Part shown: positions 25,284 through 34,241 of the stretch, one piece after another
Numbering within the stretch: position 1 is the first letter of the stretch
Layout of the letters: each line of letters starts with the position of its first letter
From: Blautia luti
GTDB lineage: Bacteria; Bacillota; Clostridia; Lachnospirales; Lachnospiraceae
Direction: 5' to 3'
Assembly: GCF_013304735.1 (NCBI RefSeq)
Contig: NZ_JAAITI010000010.1
Location: 1 to 64,000 of the forward strand
DNA: 64,000 nucleotides
Notes under the pieces: model-generated
Told to the model about the DNA's origin: nothing
The model's database searches: none
The model's input: only the letters and a program-made list of their open reading frames with translations
Program-made: the position numbers and the translations under genes

Positions 25284-26309
25284 TTACTCTTCATAAATCT
25301 CATCAAACACTCCACCGTCCACAAAATGTTTCTTCTGTACTGCATCCCATCCGCCGAAATCTTTGATAGTAGTCAGCTTCACACTCAGGTTAAAAGTATC
25401 TGCATGTTTTTTCAGGATGGTCTGATTGACCGGTCTGTAATAATTCTCAGCGATCAGCTCCTGCGCTTCATCGGAATACAGATATTTCAGATAAGCTTTT
25501 GCGGCATCTGCGTTATCGTGTTTTTTTACATTTTCATCTACAACAGCAACGGACGGCTGTGCCAGGATACTGATGCTCGGTGTTACGATCTCGTAATCAT
25601 CCGGATTGTCCCTTACAGAAAGAAACGCTTCATTTTCCCAGGCGATCAGCACATCACCCTGTCCGTTTTCCACAAAAGAAGTGGTGGCACCTCTTGCTCC
25701 GGAATCCAGAACCAGGACATTTTTGTAAAGCTTCTTAATAAAAACCTTCATCTCTATCTCGTTGCCGTTATATTTCTCATTGGCATAAGCCCAGGCTGCC
25801 ATGTAATTCCAGCGGGCACCACCGGAAGTTTTCGGGTTTGGTGTAATCACTCCCACACCATCCTTCGTCAGATCATCCCAGTCGTGGATGTTCTTCGGAT
25901 TTCCCTTCCGTACCAGAAATACAATGGTGGAAGTATAAGGAGCACTGTCATCCGGATATTCATCGATCCATCCCTTGTCGATCAGACCAGCATTCCGGAT
26001 CGCATCGATATCATATTCCAGAGCAAGTGTCGCCACATCTGCAGGAAGTCCGTTGGAAATCTCAAGAGCCTGCTTGCCGGAACCTCCATGGGACTGGATC
26101 ACATCCACACTCTGGCCGATTTCTTCTTTCCAGTAATCTGCAAAGATCTTATTGTATTCCTCATAAAATTCTCTGGTTGGATCATAGGACACATTGATGA
26201 TCTCCACATGATTTTTATCTTTTGTATTGTTTCCTGATACTGCGAAAGTTCCTGCCAGTACCACTGCTGCCAGTGCGATACAGACACCTGCGATGCGTTT
26301 TCTTTTCAT
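25284..26309 (-). CDS. sbp: Sulfate/thiosulfate-binding protein, operon copy
   Basis: 341 residues, closely similar to the solitary copy at 13804 over the whole mature region ([44 protein letters not shown]). An N-terminal hydrophobic segment lacks a lipobox cysteine. It starts the transporter operon and has AAGGAG before the ATG. A cre-like palindrome, a second half-matching site and a 25-bp inverted repeat lie upstream. Confidence 0.94.
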   Translation of the reverse strand: MKRKRIAGVCIALAAVVLAGTFAVSGNNTKDKNHVEIINVSYDPTREFYEEYNKIFADYWKEEIGQSVDVIQSHGGSGKQALEISNGLPADVATLALEYDIDAIRNAGLIDKGWIDEYPDDSAPYTSTIVFLVRKGNPKNIHDWDDLTKDGVGVITPNPKTSGGARWNYMAAWAYANEKYNGNEIEMKVFIKKLYKNVLVLDSGARGATTSFVENGQGDVLIAWENEAFLSVRDNPDDYEIVTPSISILAQPSVAVVDENVKKHDNADAAKAYLKYLYSDEAQELIAENYYRPVNQTILKKHADTFNLSVKLTTIKDFGGWDAVQKKHFVDGGVFDEIYEE

Positions 26310-26346
26310 GATCTATGTACTCCTTTTCGTCACCTCTGTGACTTTC

Positions 26347-26424
26347 TGTAAACGTTATCCTGATTGAATACATTAAACCATATTATTCCCATTAATTAAA
26401 TAGGAATATCTGAAAACGTTTTCA
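26347..26424 (-). promoter_or_regulatory. Regulatory region of the sulfate transporter operon (cre-like sites and inverted repeat)
   Basis: TGAAAACGTTTTCA at 26411-26424 is a perfect 14-bp palindrome that matches the cre consensus. TGTAAACGTTATCC at 26347-26360 matches it with one mismatch. Between them, 26384-26408 is an inverted repeat (TATTCCcATT and AATaGGAATA arms, five-base spacer). The LacI-type regulator next door or CcpA could bind the first two; the inverted repeat looks like a separate operator. Confidence 0.6.
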
Positions 26425-26457
26425 CGCATATATTCTGCCAGAACTGCAAACAGCTAC

Positions 26458-27534
26458 TCAGATACAATAATCACTCCACATACTGTCTTCCACACTGCTG
26501 CAGCTGTTCCGGATCACCAGCTTTCCTTCCAGTTCCATCCGCACAATGCCGGAATGTCCGCCCTTCAGCCGGTCCAGCAGCAGATACAGTGCGAATTTTC
26601 CCATATCCTCTTTCGGTAAACTTACCGTTGTCAGCATCGGCTTGGTAAACTGTGCTTCCTGGATATCATCGCTGGATATGATCGAAGGCATATAATACCG
26701 GTTCCGGAATTTATTCAGGCACTTCAGCATTCCGATGGCTGAAATATCATTGGCACAGTAGATTCCTGTTGGCATATCATCTGACTGGAGGAATTTTTCC
26801 ATGGCTTCATAGCCCTCGGCCTCGGTCTGCTTCGTTTCGATAACATACTCCGGGATCACATCCAGGTCATGTTTCTTCAGTGTTTCCAGATATCCGTTGT
26901 ACCGGTCTTCACTGTGACACTGTCCAATATATCCGATATTTTTGTGCCCCAGCGAGATCAGATATTCCACTGCCGCTGACGCGATCTTTTTTCCATCGCA
27001 AAGGACTTCATCCACTTCATAATTGGTAGAATTCCGGTTCACCGATACCACACTCTTATATTTCTTGTTCAGTATCTTCAAAGCTTCCTTATTACATCTG
27101 CCGATGATGATCAGTCCATCCCTCTTCCCTTCTACCTCGTCATACATTCCGTCGATCAGCCGGTCCAGATTTTCCCTGCGGCACTTCCTGTCATTAGAAA
27201 ATACCGACATGTACCATACTTTGGAAAGGATGCAGTTTTTATCATGGATCTCACTTTCGATCACACGAAGAAGCTCTGCAAAAAACGGATCTGTCGTAGA
27301 AGAATCCGTTCTTGTCATCAGGATATTGATATACCAGGTTTTCTCCTGCTTCGCGGAAACACCTCTTTTCAGATTCCGGGCTGCCTCATTTGGCACGTAA
27401 TTCATCTCGATAGCTGTTTTCCATATCTTATCCCGGAGTCCGGGAACGGAACATTTATAATTGGGATTATTCAAAACCCGGGAAACCGTCGCCGGTGAAA
27501 CCCCTGCCTTTTCTGCGATCTTCTTAATGGACAT
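26458..27534 (-). CDS. LacI-family transcriptional regulator
   Basis: 358 residues. The N-terminal helix-turn-helix is KKIAEKAGVSPATVSRVLN (3-21), with a hinge helix near 50-58, then a periplasmic-binding-protein-like effector domain (VSVNRNS, LGHKNIGYIG, YCANDISAIGML). The start has AGGGGAAAGG upstream. It could govern the fucosidase operon, the sulfate transporter or itself; the palindrome at 26411 lies just past its stop codon. Confidence 0.92.
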   Translation of the reverse strand: MSIKKIAEKAGVSPATVSRVLNNPNYKCSVPGLRDKIWKTAIEMNYVPNEAARNLKRGVSAKQEKTWYINILMTRTDSSTTDPFFAELLRVIESEIHDKNCILSKVWYMSVFSNDRKCRRENLDRLIDGMYDEVEGKRDGLIIIGRCNKEALKILNKKYKSVVSVNRNSTNYEVDEVLCDGKKIASAAVEYLISLGHKNIGYIGQCHSEDRYNGYLETLKKHDLDVIPEYVIETKQTEAEGYEAMEKFLQSDDMPTGIYCANDISAIGMLKCLNKFRNRYYMPSIISSDDIQEAQFTKPMLTTVSLPKEDMGKFALYLLLDRLKGGHSGIVRMELEGKLVIRNSCSSVEDSMWSDYCI

Positions 27535-27692
27535 GTACCTTTCCCCTCTCTCTGAAAAAATTTCTACTCACTGCCAGTCCAGTAAACCTCTCAAATCTAT
27601 CTAAAACAGATAATTTTCCCATTCCTAATTTCATAGTAACTAAATATGATTTATATGATAATAAGGCCGGTCTAAAAAGTCAATCTTATTTT

Positions 27693-28193
27693 GTGAAAAC
27701 GTATTCTTTTTCGCTGTATCTGCACAGCCTTGAATCTATCAGCAGTTTTGACGAACGCAGAGATGGCTATTTTTCCGCCATGAAGCATTTTCATCTGGAG
27801 CTACCCCAGGACGACATCTACTATGTCCATTATTCTGAGGAAGAAAGTTACCAGGATATTTACCGGATTTTTAAAGATTCTCCAGTTCACTCAACTGCCT
27901 TTATCTGTGATGACGATACCATTGCCGCCGGTGCCTTAAGAGCGTTTCATATGCTTGGTTACAAAATCCCGGAAGACATTTCCCTGATTGGTTTTAATGA
28001 CAGACCAAACGCATCGCTGACCCGGCCGTCGCTGACCACCATCAATGTTCCAAAAGGTGCATTTGGTACCGCTGCCGTTGATTCCATCATCAATCTCATC
28101 AGCAAAAAGCAGAACAACAACTGCTGGACCAGTTCCCTGAAAACCCGTATCGGAACACAGCTTGTCATCCGCGACTCTGTAAAAAAAATATAG
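27693..28193 (+). pseudogene. Headless LacI-family fragment (effector domain only)
   Basis: 166 residues matching the C-terminal part of a LacI-type effector domain: DERRDGYFSAMKHF, TAFICDDDTIAAGALRAFHMLGYKIPEDISLIGFND, LTTINVP and a final TQLVIRDSVKK. The DNA-binding domain and first half of the effector domain are absent, the frame opens with a poor GTG, and no ribosome-binding site is seen. It is probably the remnant of a deleted regulator of the fucosidase locus. Confidence 0.75.
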
Positions 28194-28201
28194 ACAAAAA
28201 C

Positions 28202-28235
28202 AAGGGGAGGAATTTTCATTCCTCCCCTTATCTTA
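28202..28235. terminator. Bidirectional intrinsic terminator
   Basis: AAGGGGAGGAAT pairs with ATTCCTCCCCTT around a four-base loop. T-rich flanks occur on both sides. It ends the fucosidase operon on the minus strand. Confidence 0.85.
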
Positions 28236-28244
28236 TGATCTTAA

Positions 28245-29561
28245 TTACAGTTTGTTAGTAAGTCCAACTATATACAGTTCTTTTCTGTACTCTGGAATCT
28301 TAACCAGAAGTCCCTCTTCTGTATCCGTTGTTTCTACTTTAACACTTGGATCAAATGGTCTCAGCTGTCCATGATAACCTTTGATCAGGAACTCATTTGC
28401 TCCCTCTTTCAGATGATCTGCAAACACATTGAGATTTCCCTCTTTCTGTGTATAATGCAGCTCAATTCCATTCTCCAGCATCTCAGATTCGCGGTCGCTG
28501 CAGCGTGTGCCATAAATACCATCATGGTTAACTTTCAGCCATGCACCAAGAATCTTCAGCCTCTTTACCTGTTCTTCCGGAATTGTTCCGTCTGCTTTTG
28601 GTCCGATGTTCAGAAGCAGGTTTCCATTGTTTGCAACAGTTCCTACCAGAAGTGAAATTAGATCCGGAACAGAAATCAGTTTGTCATCACCTTCATTGGC
28701 ATTATAACCGAAGGATAATCCCATTCCACGGCACATTTCCCATTTCTCTTTTCGATTCACAGAACCGGATTTGTACTCCTTGGTAAGGAAGTCATGGTAA
28801 CGGTCATTGAAACGGTCGTTTACTACACCTTCCGGCACTTTGTTATAATAATGTGCCAGGAAATACGGCATCATCTCTTCGCTCTGTTTCGGCCATCCGA
28901 TATCGTTCCAGAAAACGCTTGGTGCATAATCATCTACCAGTTCATTCATCTGGTTGTATGAATAATCTGCATATGCAAATGTCGGGCTGGCTGTTCCAAA
29001 CAGATCATCATCCTCAAAAATAGGATCATTTGCATACTGCCAGTCAATCAGTCCTGAATAATACAGCCCCATACGGATACCTGCATCCCGGACAGCCTCT
29101 GTCAGCTCACCGGTGATATTTCTCTTCGGTCCCATTTCCACAGAGTTAAAGTGTGTATACTTACTCGGGAACAGGCAGAATCCATCATGATGCTTGGTTG
29201 TCAAAACAACATACTCTGCACCTGCTTCTTTAAAAATCTCTGCCCACTGTTTCGGATCCCAGTTTTCAGCTTTCCACATAGGAATAAAATCTTCATATTT
29301 GAAATCTTTTCCGTATTTTTCCATATGATGCTCATATGTCGGGCCTTTTCCTATGTTCAGAGAATTATAATACCACTCTGCGTAAGGATTATCCGCAAAC
29401 CACTCTTTGGAATCAACTTCTCCCAGTTCCCATGTATGTGGCGCAAAAGCCGGTACAGAATAAATTCCCCAGTGAATAAAAATTCCGAATTTACAGTCCT
29501 CATACCATTTTGGAACGGTATGTGTATTTACAGAGTTCCAGTTTCCCTTATATCTTTCCAT
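28245..29561 (-). CDS. GH29 alpha-L-fucosidase A
   Basis: 438 residues, no signal peptide, so intracellular. GH29 hallmarks: FGIFIHWGIYSVPAF (25-39), LTTKHHDGFCLF, and the probable nucleophile D220 in SVFWNDIGWP. NGNLLLNIGPKADGTIP closes the catalytic barrel. It should release L-fucose from imported oligosaccharides. Last gene of the operon; the other two fucosidases are more distant in sequence, so linkage preferences probably differ. Confidence 0.92.
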   Translation of the reverse strand: MERYKGNWNSVNTHTVPKWYEDCKFGIFIHWGIYSVPAFAPHTWELGEVDSKEWFADNPYAEWYYNSLNIGKGPTYEHHMEKYGKDFKYEDFIPMWKAENWDPKQWAEIFKEAGAEYVVLTTKHHDGFCLFPSKYTHFNSVEMGPKRNITGELTEAVRDAGIRMGLYYSGLIDWQYANDPIFEDDDLFGTASPTFAYADYSYNQMNELVDDYAPSVFWNDIGWPKQSEEMMPYFLAHYYNKVPEGVVNDRFNDRYHDFLTKEYKSGSVNRKEKWEMCRGMGLSFGYNANEGDDKLISVPDLISLLVGTVANNGNLLLNIGPKADGTIPEEQVKRLKILGAWLKVNHDGIYGTRCSDRESEMLENGIELHYTQKEGNLNVFADHLKEGANEFLIKGYHGQLRPFDPSVKVETTDTEEGLLVKIPEYRKELYIVGLTNKL

Positions 29562-29608
29562 AATACAGTCCCATGTCCTTTCTGTCTGTTCAGACTTTTA
29601 TTGTATTA

Positions 29609-31072
29609 TCATTCAATTGTAATCTTTAATACAACCGGCATATCTCCTGGCTCAATAACTTTTCCACAGGAAATATCCAGAGTTTTGTTTCTTGAATAAG
29701 ACGGATGAAGATCTGTTCCCAGAATCTCAATATCCTTAATGGAAGACTTCAGAAGTTTCATCTCATTTCCAAGGGATTTAATATGAATTTCTCCATCTTC
29801 CGGCCAGTGAAGTACGGTAGCATAAATATGATTGCTCTTGCTTGTGAAACGGATATCCTCAGAAGTAAAGTGCTTGTCGTAAGTGTCTGTAAAATGTCCT
29901 TCCGGAACTACAGTTGGTCCCTCACCAAATACTTTCCAGTATCTGGTTCCATATATGGACTCACCATTTACTTTCAGCCATTTTCCCATCTCTCTCAGAA
30001 TATGTGCATCTTCTTCCGGAATGGTTCCATCCGGTTTCGGTCCGATGTTCAGAAGAAGCGCGCCGTTTTTGCTGACTACATCAACAAGATCCAGAACTAC
30101 ATCTGATGGCTTTTTGTAATCATTTCCAACAGTGTAACCCCAGGAATTCTTTGCCACAGAGGTATCATTCTGCCACAGATCCGGTGTGATATGGTCTAAC
30201 TGGCCTCTTTCCAGATCATTTACAGCACTGCCATAAACATATGCGTCAAATTTCGCATCAATGGCCGTTTCTTTTCCCCACTGTGCGGAACGGTTGTAAT
30301 AGTATGCCGCAAATTTACGGAGATACGGTTTCCATGCATACTGCTGAATCCACCAGTCAAAATATACGATGGAAGGCTGATATTTATCTACAATCTCACA
30401 TGTACGAACAAGCCAGTCCTGCATATGCTCCTCTGAAGGAGGATTGTCATAAATGCTACTGATATCTCTGCTGATTCCTGCTGCCGGTCCGTAAAGATCA
30501 TCATACTCCGGATCATTGACATCAGATTCAGGAATCTGACGTCCGCCATTAAAGAACCAGTAATGCTCTGCTCTGTGAGTAGAAGCACCAAGTACCATTC
30601 CCTCTTTTTCAACTTCTGTTTTCAGTTCTCCGAGAATATCTCTCTTTGGTCCCATCTCTGCTGCATTCCAACGGCAGAGATCACTGGCATACATCTGGAA
30701 TCCATCATGATGCTCAGCAACCGGAACAACAAATTTTGCGCCTGCTTCCTTAAAAAGCTCAGCCCATTCCTTCGGATCGAACTTCTCTGCTTTGAACTGC
30801 GGAATAAAATCTTTATATCCGAATTTATCCAGAGTTCCGTATTTTTCTTCGTGATGCAGATTTTCTTTGGAGCCTTTTATGTACATATTTCTGGGATACC
30901 ACTCATTTCCGAATGCCGGAACACTGTAAACACCCCAGTGGATAAAAATACCAAATTTGTCTCTTGCGTACCATTTCGGAGTGGGATGCTCGCAGAGCGA
31001 GTCCCACGTATCTGTATATGGTCCCTGTGCAATCACTTCATCGATCAGGGAAAGATATTCTTCTTTTTTCAT
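29609..31072 (-). CDS. GH29 alpha-L-fucosidase B
   Basis: 487 residues, no signal peptide. FGIFIHWGVYSVPAFGNEWYPRNM (40-63), PVAEHHDGFQMY and the likely nucleophile D239 in IVYFDWWI identify GH29. The segment around ASTHRAEHYWFFNGG is typical of the larger, less specific GH29 type. C-terminal beta domain of about 90 residues. Located 21 bases after fucosidase C. Confidence 0.92.
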   Translation of the reverse strand: MKKEEYLSLIDEVIAQGPYTDTWDSLCEHPTPKWYARDKFGIFIHWGVYSVPAFGNEWYPRNMYIKGSKENLHHEEKYGTLDKFGYKDFIPQFKAEKFDPKEWAELFKEAGAKFVVPVAEHHDGFQMYASDLCRWNAAEMGPKRDILGELKTEVEKEGMVLGASTHRAEHYWFFNGGRQIPESDVNDPEYDDLYGPAAGISRDISSIYDNPPSEEHMQDWLVRTCEIVDKYQPSIVYFDWWIQQYAWKPYLRKFAAYYYNRSAQWGKETAIDAKFDAYVYGSAVNDLERGQLDHITPDLWQNDTSVAKNSWGYTVGNDYKKPSDVVLDLVDVVSKNGALLLNIGPKPDGTIPEEDAHILREMGKWLKVNGESIYGTRYWKVFGEGPTVVPEGHFTDTYDKHFTSEDIRFTSKSNHIYATVLHWPEDGEIHIKSLGNEMKLLKSSIKDIEILGTDLHPSYSRNKTLDISCGKVIEPGDMPVVLKITIE

Positions 31073-31092
31073 CCCGTTATCCTCTTTTTATA

Positions 31093-32340
31093 TCATCCTT
31101 TGATAGACTCAAAAATTGGCTCCTCTTCTACGAGTTCAAGGCATACGCAGTAGTTCTTCTCATTGTGAAGCTCTTCCGGAATCTCTACCTCGATCATTCC
31201 GTCTCCCTCGCAGGATCTCAGAACTCTGTAGTCAAGCTTCTGTCCGTTTCTTACAAGATATGCACCTGTAAGCTGGTTACCAACATTAAGAAGTTCGATA
31301 CGGATTCTTGGAGAAAGAACATGTACATAAAGTTTGTGCTCTCTTCTTGTAAACTCGATGCCAGGAATATCATACGGATAAATACCAACTGTCTTGGTTC
31401 CGTAAATAGCTTCACTGTTTTCTGTTACATATTTTCCAACTTCGTTCAGTACTTCCACACATTTCTCCGGAACAACACCGTCTGCTGTCGGTCCTACATT
31501 CAGAAGATAGTTTCCGCCTCTGCTGATGATCTTCAGAAGAAGGCTGATGATGTGGTCTGCACTCTTCCAGTTTGTATCATATTTGTTAAATCCCCATGTA
31601 TCATTTACAGTTGCAGGGATTTCCCATGGATCTTCGTATGGCAGTCTCGGGATAAAGTTATCTCCAGTTGTCATGTAATCGCCCATGTGGTTTCCGGTAC
31701 GTCCGCTCAGCAGGCAGTCCGGCTGAATAGATTTTACAAGATCAATCAGTTCCTGTGTCTGAGCTACTGTAATTCCCATCGGAGTATCGAACCAGATCAG
31801 GCTGATTTTTCCGTAGTTCTCAAGAAGCTCTTTTACCTGTGGTTTACATTTCTCATCGAGATATTTCTGGAAATCTTTTCCGGAGTTATCTTTATGAGCC
31901 ATATATCCATTTGGATCATCCCAGTCCTGAGCCTGTGAATAATAGAATCCCATACGAACATCATATTTCTCGCATGCAAGCTGCAGATCCTTCAGGATAT
32001 CTTTTCCATAAGGAGTTGCTTTTACAACGTTGAAATCGCTGACTTTGGAATCATACATTGCAAAGCCTTCGTGATGTTTTGCTGTGAGAACGATGTATTT
32101 TACACCCCACTGCTCTTTCGCTCTCTTTACAAAAGCATCTGCATTAAACTGTGTCGGATTAAACTGCTCTGCAAGTTTCTCATACTCCTCTACCGGAATA
32201 TCGAAGTTGTTCTCGATCCACTCTGCAATACGATCTGTTTTTCTTCCTTTGTACTCACCTGCAAGGATGGAATACAGTCCCCAGTGAATAAATAAACCGT
32301 ACTTTGCATCATCAAACCACTGCTGTCTTGTTTTTGCCAT
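31093..32340 (-). CDS. GH29 alpha-L-fucosidase C
   Basis: 415 residues, no signal peptide. YGLFIHWGLYSILAGEYKG (14-32), LTAKHHEGFAMYDS and likely nucleophile D185 in LIWFDTPM. The short HWG-L-Y-S-I-L variant separates it from A and B. CGGAGGG precedes the ATG. It directly follows the permease genes, so its substrate is probably what the transporter brings in. Confidence 0.92.
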   Translation of the reverse strand: MAKTRQQWFDDAKYGLFIHWGLYSILAGEYKGRKTDRIAEWIENNFDIPVEEYEKLAEQFNPTQFNADAFVKRAKEQWGVKYIVLTAKHHEGFAMYDSKVSDFNVVKATPYGKDILKDLQLACEKYDVRMGFYYSQAQDWDDPNGYMAHKDNSGKDFQKYLDEKCKPQVKELLENYGKISLIWFDTPMGITVAQTQELIDLVKSIQPDCLLSGRTGNHMGDYMTTGDNFIPRLPYEDPWEIPATVNDTWGFNKYDTNWKSADHIISLLLKIISRGGNYLLNVGPTADGVVPEKCVEVLNEVGKYVTENSEAIYGTKTVGIYPYDIPGIEFTRREHKLYVHVLSPRIRIELLNVGNQLTGAYLVRNGQKLDYRVLRSCEGDGMIEVEIPEELHNEKNYCVCLELVEEEPIFESIKG

Positions 32341-32379
32341 TCCTTAACCCTCCGTGTTATATTTACATATAAATTTTTA

Positions 32380-33225
32380 TCAACCTTTAACCGCTCCGGC
32401 AAGCATACCGGCTTCTACCTTCTCATGAAGGATCAGATAAATAACTAACATCGGAATCATAGACATGATAACAAATGCAAACTGCGGACCATAATTCGTA
32501 GTAAAGTTTGATGTAAAGTTAAGCATTGCTCTTGAAATTGTATATTTTGTACTGTCTGTAATCAGAATCAGTGAGAAAATCAGTTCACTGTATCCATAAA
32601 TAAATACCAGAATTGCTTCTGTAGCAATAATCGGTTTACAAATCGGCAGCAAAATCTGAACAAGAATCCTCAGATCACCGCAGCCATCAATCTTAGCAGC
32701 CTCATCCAGTCCTTTATCAAGGCTGGAAATATATCCTGTAAACAAAAAAACTGCCTGTGAAAGATTAAACGCTGTATAAATTAAAATCAGGAATATATAG
32801 CTGTTTTTTGTTCCCAGTGCACTGGAAATTTTTGTTACAGAAACCAGGGTACAATGTACCGGAACCATAACACCTGCCATAAACAGGATATATACTGCTT
32901 TCAGATAGGAATAATTCTTACGTGCAATTGCATAAGCTCCAGGCATTGCAATAATAACAGTAACCGCCAGTGTGGCAATGGCTACAAACAGGGAATTACC
33001 AATTGCCTTAAATGCATTTGCCGCCCGGACAGCCTCCGGATAATTACCAAAGTTCCATACTTTAGGCCAGGAAAACATTCCAAGCAAAATCTCCTCATTT
33101 GTTTTCAGTGAAGAGAGAAATGTTACAATCAGTGGAAAAAATGTCACCATTGCCGCAAATATTGCAATGAAATACATAAGACCTTTTTTCAGGCCTCTCC
33201 AGAATCTATTTTTATTCATTGACAT
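32380..33225 (-). CDS. Carbohydrate ABC transporter permease (MalG type)
   Basis: About 281 residues with six membrane segments and the EAA loop DEAAKIDGCGDLRILVQILLPICKP. This is the second permease of a CUT1 sugar transporter. Three ATG codons run in tandem after AAAGGA; the third (33225) has workable spacing and is chosen. No ATPase gene is nearby. Confidence 0.9.
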   Translation of the reverse strand: MSMNKNRFWRGLKKGLMYFIAIFAAMVTFFPLIVTFLSSLKTNEEILLGMFSWPKVWNFGNYPEAVRAANAFKAIGNSLFVAIATLAVTVIIAMPGAYAIARKNYSYLKAVYILFMAGVMVPVHCTLVSVTKISSALGTKNSYIFLILIYTAFNLSQAVFLFTGYISSLDKGLDEAAKIDGCGDLRILVQILLPICKPIIATEAILVFIYGYSELIFSLILITDSTKYTISRAMLNFTSNFTTNYGPQFAFVIMSMIPMLVIYLILHEKVEAGMLAGAVKG

Positions 33226-33249
33226 CATCATCCTTTCTTCTGTTACACA

Positions 33250-34149
33250 TCAGTCTCTTTCTTTGAAGATCACGTTATTAAGCAATAATGATAGAATCAG
33301 TCCTAATACCAGAAGAATGATACTGATTGATCCGCTTCGTCCCATAAGCTTATACTGGAATCCCTGTGTATACAGAAGAACTGCGGGTGTAGCACTGGAA
33401 TCCATAGGTCCTCCATTGGTCATAGCCCATACAATATCGAAAGCTTTCAGACATCCTGTGATACACAGTACCGAGAATACCATAAACATATTTTTACAAA
33501 GAGGTGCTGTGATATAAATGACCTTCTTAATTCCTGTACATCCGTCAAGGAGTGCTGCCTCATGAACATCATCCGGAATTGCTACAATGCCTGCTGCAAA
33601 GATCAGCATATTATAGCCTGCGTACATCCACTCATTTACCAGTACGACACACCAGATATTTACTGTAGGTGTTGCCAGCCAGTTTATGATCCATTCAGAA
33701 TGTCCGATTGCTTTCAGGAACTGCGCAAGCACACCGAAGTTTGCATTCAGCATAAAGGACCACATAAGACCTACAGCTGTTGTTCCAAGCATAACTGGCA
33801 TCAGATATGCTGCTTTAAAAAATTTAGTTCCTTTAAGCTTACTTGTTACAAGAAGCGCCAGTCCAAACGCAATTGGCATCAGAATGATAAAACCACCAAT
33901 CACAAAATACAATGCATTCAGCATACTATTCCAGAACTTGACACTTGTCAATGTTTTTATGTAATTCTGAAGTCCCACCCATTTTATCGGAGATCCACCG
34001 ATTCCATTCCAGCTGTTCAGAGAAAGCCAGGCTGTATTGATAACCGGATAGATAACGAACACCAGTGTAATAATTACTCCCGGAAGTACAAAAAGCAGGG
34101 ACTTAAGAAAAGCTTTTCTATATTTGGCTGATTTAAAAAACACGAACAT
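33250..34149 (-). CDS. Carbohydrate ABC transporter permease (MalF/UgpA type)
   Basis: 299 residues with six membrane segments and the EAA loop HEAALLDGCTGIKKVIYITAPLCKN. First permease of the CUT1 sugar transporter. The ATG at 34149 is only a base from AGGAGGG; a GTG two codons later (34143) has better spacing and may be the true start. Confidence 0.9.
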   Translation of the reverse strand: MFVFFKSAKYRKAFLKSLLFVLPGVIITLVFVIYPVINTAWLSLNSWNGIGGSPIKWVGLQNYIKTLTSVKFWNSMLNALYFVIGGFIILMPIAFGLALLVTSKLKGTKFFKAAYLMPVMLGTTAVGLMWSFMLNANFGVLAQFLKAIGHSEWIINWLATPTVNIWCVVLVNEWMYAGYNMLIFAAGIVAIPDDVHEAALLDGCTGIKKVIYITAPLCKNMFMVFSVLCITGCLKAFDIVWAMTNGGPMDSSATPAVLLYTQGFQYKLMGRSGSISIILLVLGLILSLLLNNVIFKERD

Positions 34150-34159
34150 CCCTCCTAAA

Positions 34160-34212
34160 ATTTGAAGCGGCAGGCGTGCCGAACATATTTATTCCGCACT
34201 GCCCGCCGCTAT
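34160..34212 (-). other. Intergenic stem-loop after the solute-binding protein gene
   Basis: On the minus strand GCGGCGGGCAGTGCGGAA folds on TTCGGCACGCCTGCCGC with small bulges, without a strong T tract. Hairpins at this place in sugar transporter operons commonly stabilise the binding-protein mRNA or let only part of the transcripts continue. Confidence 0.6.
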
Positions 34213-34241
34213 TTACATCATCAATCTGTTATTCTGTTGTA

